A DNA stretch of 58,941 nucleotides from Candidatus Peregrinibacteria bacterium (lineage in GTDB: Bacteria; Patescibacteriota; Gracilibacteria; UBA1369; JABINC01): positions 1 through 58,941 of the forward strand of contig JABINC010000018.1 in NCBI GenBank assembly GCA_018697675.1, read 5' to 3'. Both the position numbers and the translations under genes were made by a program. Within the stretch, counting starts at the first letter, position 1; each line of letters begins with the position of its first letter. The notes beneath the pieces were generated by a model. It did no database searches. It was not told where the DNA came from and was given only the letters and a program-made list of their open reading frames with translations. Of the stretch, positions 18,552 to 26,077 are shown in pieces.

Positions 18552-19622
18552 TTAGAAGAATTTCTTCGCAACCCCGAGGATTCCTTGTTTCCATGGAACT
18601 CTGTGTGAGACTCCTGATCGGCCTTCGAAGGTTTTTAGATTTTCCAGGTACCATTTGTAGTTTCGGAGCAATGCATCCTTGTTTGAATATTTCGGTTTAA
18701 AATCTAGGATTCGCTCTGCCTTTTCGATAGAGACAAATGAATCTTCACATGCTGTCTCATACACCCATTTATAAAGTGGTGAAATTTTCAATGCCTCGAG
18801 TATACGAAGAGTCCAAATCATCGGAGCTGCCGGGAAACCTTTTATCTTTTTCCCGAACCCTGCTTTATCTAGAACTACTTGGTAGTCTTCTTTCATAGTT
18901 GTGAATTCTTTGGCTCCGATGTTGAAAGTGTCGTTTACGATTTTCTTGTCTTTTGTGGCACAGAGATAGATAGCGTCGCAGAGATCCTCAACGTCTAGAA
19001 ATTGATATCTGTTGTGACCGCTCCCGATCATTGGGAAGCCATGACCATCTTTTGCCCAGTCATAGAAAAGCGCGAAAACTCCGAGCCTCTCCGGACCAAT
19101 AAATGATTTAGGACGAATTATTGAAATACACATTCCTTTTTCTTGGAATTCCGCACAGACTTTCTCAGCTGCAACTTTTGCTTCGCCATATGGCCCTACT
19201 CCAACTAATTTATCATTTTCTACAAGTGGATGATGATCTGGGATCCCATATACGGCAGTCGATGAGATGTGAACTACGCGATCAACTTTGTGTTTGTAGG
19301 CGGCTTCCATAACTCGGCGACTCCCTTCTATATCTGTAGAATAAATTTCTTCCGGCGGATACAGAGGTAGCGCGGCAGCACAGTGAATCACAATATCTAT
19401 TCCTTCTGTTACTCTATCCATCATGGCAGCATCTCGAATATCTCCAAGTACATGATCGATTTGATCTTTCTCTGGATAATCAAATGGCTCTTTGTCGAGA
19501 GAGCGGACATAGTGCCCATGCCCCATCAAATGACGAATTAAATTGATTCCGAGAAAGCCCGAACCCCCTGTCACTAAATATTTTTTCTTTGTCCCCGTTG
19601 GCACATTTTTCATTTCGTTCAT
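18552..19622 (-). CDS. NAD-dependent epimerase/dehydratase (extended SDR)
   Basis: A 356-residue extended SDR. The NAD-binding VTGGSGFLGINLIRHL is near residues 18-33, HCAAALPLYPP near 90, HISSTAVYGIPDHHP near 115-130, the catalytic VGPYGEAKVAAEK (YxxxK) near 145, and IRPKSFIGPERLG near 170. The substrate is probably a nucleotide- or lipid-linked sugar. It is last in the minus-strand operon UbiA-HAD-SMR-epimerase. Its position suggests it edits the sugar of that lipid carrier, or makes an activated sugar for the same glycan. It is not a DprE1- or DprE2-type protein. The start at 19622 is preceded by AATTTTAATTGCATTAAAAC. Confidence 0.8.
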   Translation of the reverse strand: MNEMKNVPTGTKKKYLVTGGSGFLGINLIRHLMGHGHYVRSLDKEPFDYPEKDQIDHVLGDIRDAAMMDRVTEGIDIVIHCAAALPLYPPEEIYSTDIEGSRRVMEAAYKHKVDRVVHISSTAVYGIPDHHPLVENDKLVGVGPYGEAKVAAEKVCAEFQEKGMCISIIRPKSFIGPERLGVFALFYDWAKDGHGFPMIGSGHNRYQFLDVEDLCDAIYLCATKDKKIVNDTFNIGAKEFTTMKEDYQVVLDKAGFGKKIKGFPAAPMIWTLRILEALKISPLYKWVYETACEDSFVSIEKAERILDFKPKYSNKDALLRNYKWYLENLKTFEGRSGVSHRVPWKQGILGVAKKFF

Positions 19623-19673
19623 GTTTTAATGCAATTAAAATTTATTTTTTATGTGACAATCATTATGAGAAAA

Positions 19674-20027
19674 TTATGCTTTGGTTGTTACGAGAATTAT
19701 TCCAACTAAGAGAAATAAAAGCCCTATCATCTGACCTGCACTCAAACTCTCTTTCAAGAAAAGTGTCGAAATAAGTACGATTATAAAAATCCCTCCGGCA
19801 GTCATGATCGGATATGCGATTGAAAGATTTATCTTGGAAAGCGCCATCGTGTAAAAAACCACATTGACCGCAAAAAGCCCAAGGCCAATTACCAAAATAT
19901 AGTTTTTCATGAGGCCTTTTATGAGGCCGTATTCTGTAAGATAAGACAGATTCCCTGAACCGATTTTCATCAAAATGTTTGCTGCAGCATTGAATACCAG
20001 TGCTGTAATTAAGAAAAGATACCCCAT
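19674..20027 (-). CDS. SMR/EamA-type four-helix membrane protein
   Basis: A 117-residue protein with four hydrophobic helices of about 20 residues each. It opens with an LFLITALVFNAAANILMKIG segment and ends in the SMR-like pair AYPIMTAGGIFIIVLISTLFLKES and GLLFLLVGIILV. The size suits small multidrug resistance-like proteins and the ArnE/ArnF type that flip undecaprenyl-phosphate aminoarabinose. Its start overlaps the end of the HAD gene by 19 nt, which implies coupled expression. In this operon a flippase for a polyprenyl-phosphate sugar is the most natural role, but a drug/metabolite exporter cannot be excluded. Confidence 0.8.
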   Translation of the reverse strand: MGYLFLITALVFNAAANILMKIGSGNLSYLTEYGLIKGLMKNYILVIGLGLFAVNVVFYTMALSKINLSIAYPIMTAGGIFIIVLISTLFLKESLSAGQMIGLLFLLVGIILVTTKA

Positions 20028-20473
20028 AGTTTGAAAAATTTAAAAGCTATATCATCTACTGAATTGTATAACTTGATATGAAATCGATCGTTACCAAGTT
20101 TTCGTTTTACTTTTATAAAATTCGCTTTGATACGGAAAGCGAAAAATCCATCCGTTAGAACTTTATCACCTATTACCACCATTTTTAAGTCGAGTGAGGC
20201 CTTTGGCACACAGGTTAATATTTTTTTATTTGGTTTCCTGTAACCTTTGATCATTGGAAGACTGGTCGCTTTTTTGACAGCCACATTTCTCTTGTGATTT
20301 AGACTATTCGAGCATAACCAGACTTCATTTTGTTCTGCTAGTTCTTTTGTTTTTTTAATAACGTCTGCTGTCGGCACGTCTTCATTGTCAGCGACTAGCG
20401 TTCCATCTATGTCTAAAAAAATTAGACATTTTTTAAATAGTTTCACGTCAAGATTTTCGAAAGATTGATACAT
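20009..20473 (-). CDS. HAD-family phosphatase
   Basis: A 154-residue HAD protein without a cap domain. All four motifs are visible: FLDIDGTLV (DxDGT, residues 18-26), LCSNSLN (motif II Ser), YRKPNKK (motif III Lys) and IGDKVLTDGFFAF (motif IV Asp). It is YqeG-like in size. It follows the UbiA-like gene by 15 nt and overlaps the SMR gene. In that setting it may remove the 5-phosphate from polyprenyl-phospho-5-phosphoribose, a job done by a different phosphatase family in mycobacteria. That role is an inference from order. Confidence 0.8.
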   Translation of the reverse strand: MYQSFENLDVKLFKKCLIFLDIDGTLVADNEDVPTADVIKKTKELAEQNEVWLCSNSLNHKRNVAVKKATSLPMIKGYRKPNKKILTCVPKASLDLKMVVIGDKVLTDGFFAFRIKANFIKVKRKLGNDRFHIKLYNSVDDIAFKFFKLWGIFS

Positions 20474-20488
20474 ACTTCTGTTGAATTT

Positions 20489-21346
20489 TTAACCGAAATA
20501 ATAAAATACACCGAATACATAAGCCGCCCAAAGAACGACTGTTATGAGTAGCCACATGTCTTTGAAAATAAGTTTATCTGGGGCCTCTCCTTTGCCTTCT
20601 ACATAAATTAAATAGACATATCGGAACATTCCGAAAAATACGAAAAATGATGAATACAGCAGGTAAGAAATCTCCATAGAAACCGTGTATAAACTGTAAC
20701 CGATAACGGTAGCACTGATCACTACAACAAGGCAATAATCCAGGAATTGTTCGTTATAACTCTTGAGTACTTCACGTGTTGAATGTCCGCTTTTTGAAGT
20801 AAGCTCTGCCCTTCTTTTACCAATTATGAGGAATAGTGCTAAGAAAAATGTAACAAGTACTAGCCATTCTGACACTTCGATATCAAATAATTCTCCACCT
20901 GCTTTGATACGTATCAAATACATCAGCGCAACGAGGAAAATGTCGATAATGGCGACTGATTTTAAACCGTTTGAATATAAAAGGTTCAATACTAGGTAGC
21001 CGCCAAGTAAGATATTCGTTTTTAAGTTGAATTGTGTCATCAAAAACCCTGTGATGGCGAGAAAAATTGCCATTATCAGGTAGCCCTCCCAAAGTTTTAT
21101 TTTACCAGCTGCGATTGGACGATTTTTCTTCTTTGGATGAAGCCTATCGACATGCCTATCATTGATGTCATTGAGTATGTACATCGAGCTTGCAAGTAGT
21201 GAGAAAGCCATAAAAAGCTCTCCGGCCATGGATAATTTATCGAGCATGAAAAACTGCCCAACAAAAAAAAGTGGCGCAAAAACCAGGACGTTCTTCACCC
21301 ACTGATGGACACGAATTTGTTTTAGAATTAATCTCAAATGTTGCAT
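20489..21346 (-). CDS. Decaprenyl-phosphate phosphoribosyltransferase-like UbiA protein
   Basis: A 285-residue UbiA-superfamily membrane enzyme. It matches the phosphoribosyl branch closely: QWVKNVLVFAPL at residues 15-26, then the prenyl-diphosphate-type motif YILNDINDRHVDRLHPKKK followed by RPIAAG (residues 56-80), YLIRIKAGG (second Asp-equivalent region), IGKRRAEL and an R-x-x-L-x-SY segment. Eight or nine membrane helices are visible. Enzymes of this type move phosphoribosyl from PRPP to polyprenyl phosphate, the first step towards lipid-linked D-arabinose or ribose. It is first in the four-gene minus-strand operon and divergent from metK. A TTGTGA/AATACT promoter (17-nt spacer, -10 at 21373-21378) is possible. 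Confidence 0.88.
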   Translation of the reverse strand: MQHLRLILKQIRVHQWVKNVLVFAPLFFVGQFFMLDKLSMAGELFMAFSLLASSMYILNDINDRHVDRLHPKKKNRPIAAGKIKLWEGYLIMAIFLAITGFLMTQFNLKTNILLGGYLVLNLLYSNGLKSVAIIDIFLVALMYLIRIKAGGELFDIEVSEWLVLVTFFLALFLIIGKRRAELTSKSGHSTREVLKSYNEQFLDYCLVVVISATVIGYSLYTVSMEISYLLYSSFFVFFGMFRYVYLIYVEGKGEAPDKLIFKDMWLLITVVLWAAYVFGVFYYFG

Positions 21347-21382
21347 TTTTGTTTTTTAATAATTTCTGGAGAAGTATTCCAG

Positions 21383-21425
21383 AAAGGAGGTTTTTTCACA
21401 AGTAATATATAAAGGAGGTATTTTC
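21383..21425 (+). repeat. Pair of direct repeats between ubiA-like and metK genes
   Basis: AAAGGAGGTTTTTTC (21383-21397) recurs as AAAGGAGGTATTTTC (21411-21425), a 15-bp unit with one mismatch and a 28-bp period. Each looks like a perfect Shine-Dalgarno sequence, yet neither precedes a gene start at the right distance and real starts here lack such sequences. They lie just upstream of the metK -35 box, so a protein-binding role is possible. A small inverted repeat, TCTGGA/TCCAGA, precedes the first copy. Confidence 0.6.
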
Positions 21426-21427
21426 TA

Positions 21428-21456
21428 TTGAAGAAATGCCCAATAGTCCCTAAAAT
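21428..21456 (+). promoter_or_regulatory. Predicted metK promoter
   Basis: A -35 TTGAAG (21428-21433) and a -10 TAAAAT (21451-21456) are exactly 17 nt apart. The leader would be about 29 nt, too short to hold a SAM riboswitch. Confidence 0.65.
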
Positions 21457-21491
21457 CAATACGCTCTGGCCGTTTTTGAATTATTTATTGT

Positions 21492-22613
21492 ATGAAAACC
21501 ATGACTTATCTCTTCACATCTGAATCGGTGACCGAAGGACATCCTGATAAGATCGCAGATCAAATATCTGACAGCGTATTGGATGCTATTTTGGAGCAAG
21601 ACCCGAATGGGAGAGTGGCTTGTGAGACGTTGGTGAATACCGGCTTGGTATTGGTGGCTGGGGAGATTTCGACAGATTGTTATGTGGATATTCCTGGGAT
21701 TGCACGAGGAGTTATTGAGGAAATTGGATACAGTGATGCAACTTATGGATTTGATTTCAAAGCATGTTCTGTGCTGACTGCTATAGATGAGCAGAGCCCG
21801 GATATTGCACTCGGGGTTGATACTGGGGGCGCGGGTGATCAAGGGATGATGTTTGGATTTGCTTGCGATGAAACCCCGGAGCTGATGCCACTGCCGATCA
21901 TGTGTGCACATAAACTGGCTATGCGGTTATCGAAAGTTCGTCGTGACGGCACCTTGAAATATCTACGGCCCGATGGCAAAACCCAAGTAACTGTTGAATA
22001 CAGCGATGAGGGAAAACCTCTTCGAATTCACACTGTTGTGCTTTCAACTCAGCACAATCCGGAAATTGAGCAAAAGGAGATAAAAAATGATGTTATGGAA
22101 CATGTGATCAAGCCAGTTCTCGAAGATTTGCTCGATGAAAATACGATTTTTCATATTAATCCGACTGGAGTATTTATTATTGGGGGGCCGCCGGGGGACT
22201 CTGGGCTAACTGGACGAAAAATCATAGTAGATACTTATGGCGGGATGGGGCGCCATGGAGGAGGCTGTTTCTCTGGAAAAGATCCTTCAAAAGTTGATAG
22301 AAGCGGAAGTTACATGGCTAGGTTTATTGCTAAGAATTTAGTTGCAAACGGCTACGCTACTCGCTGTGAAGTTCAGATTTCATATGCAATTGGCGTTAAA
22401 GAGCCTATTAGTATTTTTGTGGACAGCTTCGGCACTGGAAATCTGTCTCAAGATGAATTTGTGAAGTTAATCCGCGAAAATTTTGATCTAACTCCCGATG
22501 GAATAATTAAAACCCTTGATTTGAAAAGGCCTATTTACAAGCGTACTGCAGCTTTTGGGCATTTCGGAAGAGAGGAATTTCCTTGGGAAAAAATAATTGA
22601 TTTAAAAAAATAG
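21492..22613 (+). CDS. metK: S-adenosylmethionine synthase
   Basis: A 373-residue enzyme that makes SAM from methionine and ATP. Motifs are [20 protein letters not shown] at the N terminus, the [10 protein letters not shown] block (residues 116-125), the second metal/ATP segment [21 protein letters not shown] (P-loop-like) and [21 protein letters not shown]. The C terminus has [16 protein letters not shown]. All key regions are intact. Two in-frame ATGs (21492, 21501) are possible starts. The SAH hydrolase gene follows 12 nt later, and a methyltransferase fusion lies three genes on, so the local context is a complete SAM supply and recycling unit. Confidence 0.97.
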   Translation: MKTMTYLFTSESVTEGHPDKIADQISDSVLDAILEQDPNGRVACETLVNTGLVLVAGEISTDCYVDIPGIARGVIEEIGYSDATYGFDFKACSVLTAIDEQSPDIALGVDTGGAGDQGMMFGFACDETPELMPLPIMCAHKLAMRLSKVRRDGTLKYLRPDGKTQVTVEYSDEGKPLRIHTVVLSTQHNPEIEQKEIKNDVMEHVIKPVLEDLLDENTIFHINPTGVFIIGGPPGDSGLTGRKIIVDTYGGMGRHGGGCFSGKDPSKVDRSGSYMARFIAKNLVANGYATRCEVQISYAIGVKEPISIFVDSFGTGNLSQDEFVKLIRENFDLTPDGIIKTLDLKRPIYKRTAAFGHFGREEFPWEKIIDLKK

Positions 22614-22625
22614 CATTTATCTAAT

Positions 22626-23876
22626 ATGGCTTATAAAGTTAAAGACATTTCGCTTGCACCTCAAGGAGCGCTAAACCTGGAATTGGCTGAACGTAATATG
22701 GGAGCACTTATGAAAGTTCGTGAGCGTTTTGAGAAAGAGAAACCGTTTGAAGGCCTGCGAATTGGGCTGGCTCTACATATCACAAAAGAAACTGGGATTT
22801 TGGTTCGAACTCTTATCGCTGGCGGAGCGGAAGTTGCTATAACTGGTTGCAATCCACTTTCGACTCAAGATGATGTTGCTGCCGCTTTGGCAGAGGAGGG
22901 AGTGCATGTATATGGGCATAAAGGAGAATCAAATGAGCAGTATTATGAATTTTTGAATGAAGTTATTAATTTTGAACCGCATATCACAATCGATGATGGA
23001 TGTGATTTGATCACGGAGCTCCATACCAAGCACACAGATAAATTAGCAGGTGTGATTGGAGGTTGTGAGGAAACCACAACCGGGATTGTTCGCCTTCGAT
23101 CTATGGCAAGTGAAGGCGCTTTGAAGATTCCGATGATCGCTGTGAATGACAACAAGACAAAGCATTTGATGGATAATTATTATGGTACTGGTCAGTCAAC
23201 TATCGACGGGATACTTCGCGCAACCAATACTCTGATCGCAGGGAAGACATTCGTAGTTCTGGGCTATGGGAGCTGCGGAAAAGGAGTTGCCATGCGAGCA
23301 AAAGGGCTCGGTGCAAATGTCATAGTTACCGAAGTTGATAATTTTTGCGCACTTCAAGCTAAAATGGATGGATTTAGGGTTATGAAGATGGCCAAGGCCA
23401 GTGAGATTGGTGATATATTTGTAACCGTTACGGGAAATCTCCATGTTATTTCAATTGAACATATGAAGTTGATGAAAGACGGAGCAATTCTCGCGAATAG
23501 CGGACATTTTGATAATGAAATTGATGTCACCCGGCTCGAAGAGACGGCTTCTAATAAAAAACGTATTCGTCCTTTCTTGGACGAATATACTTTGGAGGAT
23601 AAAAAAATCTTCCTCTGCGCTGAAGGCAGACTCGTAAACCTCGGGGCTGCTGAGGGGCACCCAAGCGAAGTAATGTCACTTTCGTTCTGCGGTCAGGCAC
23701 TAGCTTGCGAATATCTCGTGAAAAACAAAGATAATCTCAACGCCGGAGTGCACATGCTCCCACCTGAGATCGATGATCATATTTCCGCGCTTCAACTGGA
23801 AGCTATGGATATAGAAATTGATGAACTAACTGAAAAACAAAAAGCCTATCTTGCGAATTGGCAAGAAGGAACCTAG
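22626..23876 (+). CDS. ahcY: Adenosylhomocysteinase (SAH hydrolase)
   Basis: A 416-residue enzyme that splits the methyltransferase product S-adenosylhomocysteine into adenosine and homocysteine. Catalytic and NAD motifs are visible: the N-terminal RIGLALHITKETGILVRTL substrate loop, IDDGCDLI, EETTTGIVRL, MIAVNDNKTKHLMDNYYGTGQST, the NAD site VVLGYGSCGKGVAMRAKGLGA and the C-terminal LPPEIDDHIS. The length fits the shorter archaeal/bacterial form. It is 12 nt downstream of metK and probably co-transcribed. Confidence 0.97.
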   Translation: MAYKVKDISLAPQGALNLELAERNMGALMKVRERFEKEKPFEGLRIGLALHITKETGILVRTLIAGGAEVAITGCNPLSTQDDVAAALAEEGVHVYGHKGESNEQYYEFLNEVINFEPHITIDDGCDLITELHTKHTDKLAGVIGGCEETTTGIVRLRSMASEGALKIPMIAVNDNKTKHLMDNYYGTGQSTIDGILRATNTLIAGKTFVVLGYGSCGKGVAMRAKGLGANVIVTEVDNFCALQAKMDGFRVMKMAKASEIGDIFVTVTGNLHVISIEHMKLMKDGAILANSGHFDNEIDVTRLEETASNKKRIRPFLDEYTLEDKKIFLCAEGRLVNLGAAEGHPSEVMSLSFCGQALACEYLVKNKDNLNAGVHMLPPEIDDHISALQLEAMDIEIDELTEKQKAYLANWQEGT

Positions 23877-23920
23877 AGATATCAAACTCTTTTCGAATAG
23901 ATTTTTAATGTTTATGTCAG

Positions 23921-23926
23921 TATAAT
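23921..23926 (+). promoter_or_regulatory. Possible -10 box before the ABC exporter genes
   Basis: A perfect TATAAT lies 28 nt before the ATG at 23955, but no good -35 is seen 16-18 nt upstream. Transcription from here would start near 23933, which favours the ATG at 23955 over the TTG at 23937 as start of the permease. The exporter may also be read from the metK promoter. Confidence 0.4.
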
Positions 23927-23954
23927 CATCGGGAATTTGCTTAAAGCGCAGTAC

Positions 23955-24770
23955 ATGAGGATATTCAAAGTAATTTGGCAGTTTTTAAAAGATATCTACA
24001 AAAATAGATACACTATATATCAACTCACAAAGCGTGATTACAAATCCAAATATATTGGTTCTAATTTAGGATTTGCATGGTCTATAATCCAGCCTTTTGT
24101 GATGATTACCGTTCTATGGTTCGTATTTACTAAGGGTTTGAAAGTCGGACCAATGGGCGGAGGAGACGTGCCTTTTGTAGCATGGCTAACTATTGGAATA
24201 ATTGCATGGGATTTGTTTGCAACTACATTAATGGGTGCTACTAATGTATTCCAGGAATATTCTTATTTGGTGAAAAAAATCAATTTTCGGTTTTCAATCC
24301 TGCCAATTGTCAAACTTCTTTCTTCTTCTATAACCCACTGCTTCTTACTTATAATCGGTATGGTTGTCTTGCTTTCCAATGGTATATCTTTTTCTTTTTA
24401 TTGGTTCCAAGGGATCTACTACTTTTTTGCAAGTCTAGTTTTACTACTTGGACTTAGCTGGATCACCTCTTCTATTCAAGTTTTTCATAAGGACATTTCT
24501 CAGATCGTAACTACGGTATTGCAAGTTGGCTTCTGGGCAACCCCGATCTTCTGGGATTTTTCTATGGTACCTGAAAAGTATCAATTCTTATTCAAACTCA
24601 ACCCTATGTTCTATATCGTTGAAGGTTACCGAAGAAGTTTTATCTACCATGCCCCCTTTTGGGAGGCTCGTGATATAGGACTTTATTTTTGGATAACCAC
24701 CTTAACAATACTTATTCTAGGTATTGTAACATTCAAGAAACTTAAGCCTCATTTCGCTGACGTACTATAA
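23955..24770 (+). CDS. wzm: Polysaccharide ABC transporter permease (Wzm-like)
   Basis: A 271-residue ABC-2 permease with six hydrophobic segments. The family opening YQLTKRDYKSKYIGSNLGFAWSIIQPFVM is near residues 23-51. Later segments are LLGLSWITSSIQVFHKDISQIV, GFWATPIFWDFSMVP and NPMFYIVEGYRRSF, all typical of Wzm/TagG/KpsM exporters of undecaprenyl-linked polymers. A TTG at 23937 is an alternative start. The ATPase gene follows 10 nt downstream. Confidence 0.93.
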   Translation: MRIFKVIWQFLKDIYKNRYTIYQLTKRDYKSKYIGSNLGFAWSIIQPFVMITVLWFVFTKGLKVGPMGGGDVPFVAWLTIGIIAWDLFATTLMGATNVFQEYSYLVKKINFRFSILPIVKLLSSSITHCFLLIIGMVVLLSNGISFSFYWFQGIYYFFASLVLLLGLSWITSSIQVFHKDISQIVTTVLQVGFWATPIFWDFSMVPEKYQFLFKLNPMFYIVEGYRRSFIYHAPFWEARDIGLYFWITTLTILILGIVTFKKLKPHFADVL

Positions 24771-24780
24771 AAATCAAACT

Positions 24781-26076
24781 ATGTCTGACTTCGCAATAAA
24801 AGTTAACAACCTATCAAAATCATACAAATTGTATGATGATCCTATAGATAGATTGAAAGAATCTTTCCATCCTTTTCGTAAAAAATACCATCATAATTTT
24901 CATGCTTTGCGTGGCATAGATTTTGAAGTTGAGAAAGGTAAAACAATTGGAATTATTGGAGCAAATGGAGCTGGGAAATCCACTCTTCTAAAAATTCTCA
25001 CTGGAGTATTGACTCCGTCCGGTGGCACATATTCTGTTAAAGGAAGGATTTCCTCTCTTCTTGAGCTTGGTTCAGGGTTCAATCCTGAACTCACAGGCCT
25101 TGAAAACGTATATTTCAATGGGACAATACTTGGATATTCGAAAAATGAGATCGATGCAAAAATTGATGACATTATTGCATTTGCAGATATAGGTGAGTTC
25201 ATTCATCAATCAGTTAAAACATATTCTAGTGGAATGCAGGTAAGACTTGCCTTTGCAGTCGCAATCAATACAAACCCTGATGTTTTAATTATTGATGAGG
25301 CTCTCTCGGTCGGAGATATTAAATTTCAACTTAAGTGTTTTCGCCGACTTCAAGAATTTCAAGATGCTGGCAAAACTATTGTTCTGGTCACACATGACAC
25401 TGGGGCAATTATCAATTACTGTTCTAAGGCAATTTGGCTTCATAATGGAAAGATGAAAGAGATAGGGAATCCCGAAGAAATTTGCAAAAAATATGCTGCA
25501 TTTATGATATATGATGCAAAGGGAATGGATGGAGGATGCTCAAAGAAGTTAAAAAACAAAGTGGGGAATCATGGTAATGGCACATTGGAGGATGTACTAT
25601 TTGAAGATGTTTCGAAGTGCCCATCTTTTGGTGAAGGTGGAGCGGTGATTACTGGCGTTGCTCTTTATGATCCAAAAACATTTGAGCCTCTTAAAATTTT
25701 GACAGGAGGGGAGAATTTAGTTTTTGCAGCAAGAGTGAAGGCGTTGGCAGATATTTCAGAATTTATTTTTGGGTTCATGATCAATGATTCCTACGGCAAC
25801 CATCTCACTGGCATGAACACTCATCTGATGAAAGAAAAAATTAAAATGCATAATGGAGAGGAAACAATTTATCGATTCTCATTTACACTTCCTAAATTCA
25901 AAAATGGCCGATACACTGTAACAACTTCTGTTGCAGAGGGATCGCAGCTGAATCATCTTCAGCATCATTGGATCCACGATGCATATGATTTTCAAATAGC
26001 TAGCAATGAAGGTATATCAAAATTGGATATATTGCTCAACTTGGAAGATATCAAATTCAGTAAGAATGATAAGTAA
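24781..26076 (+). CDS. wzt: Polysaccharide ABC transporter ATPase with C-terminal glycan-binding domain (Wzt-like)
   Basis: A 431-residue ATPase. The nucleotide-binding domain (residues 1-240) has the Walker A GANGAGKST near residue 61, the signature YSSGMQVRLAFA near 142 and the Walker B VLIIDEAL near 162. The extra C-terminal domain (about 280-425) is beta-rich and matches the Wzt_C type (PF14524), with the segment FIFGFMINDSYGNHLTGMNT. In known systems this domain recognises a capped glycan end before export. Its stop at 26074-26076 is one nucleotide before the start of the methyltransferase fusion, so the three proteins are made together. Confidence 0.93.
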   Translation: MSDFAIKVNNLSKSYKLYDDPIDRLKESFHPFRKKYHHNFHALRGIDFEVEKGKTIGIIGANGAGKSTLLKILTGVLTPSGGTYSVKGRISSLLELGSGFNPELTGLENVYFNGTILGYSKNEIDAKIDDIIAFADIGEFIHQSVKTYSSGMQVRLAFAVAINTNPDVLIIDEALSVGDIKFQLKCFRRLQEFQDAGKTIVLVTHDTGAIINYCSKAIWLHNGKMKEIGNPEEICKKYAAFMIYDAKGMDGGCSKKLKNKVGNHGNGTLEDVLFEDVSKCPSFGEGGAVITGVALYDPKTFEPLKILTGGENLVFAARVKALADISEFIFGFMINDSYGNHLTGMNTHLMKEKIKMHNGEETIYRFSFTLPKFKNGRYTVTTSVAEGSQLNHLQHHWIHDAYDFQIASNEGISKLDILLNLEDIKFSKNDK

Positions 26077-26077
26077 A

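Noticed and set aside
21457-21491. SAM riboswitch before metK
   Set aside because: The predicted leader is only about 29 nt and shows no multi-helix fold.
21428-21523. Leader peptide starting at the TTG at 21428 behind a perfect AAAGGAGGT and overlapping metK
   Set aside because: The TTG is part of a -35/-10 pair with exact 17-nt spacing (TTGAAG, TAAAAT), and genes here do not use Shine-Dalgarno sequences. A promoter explains the sequence better.
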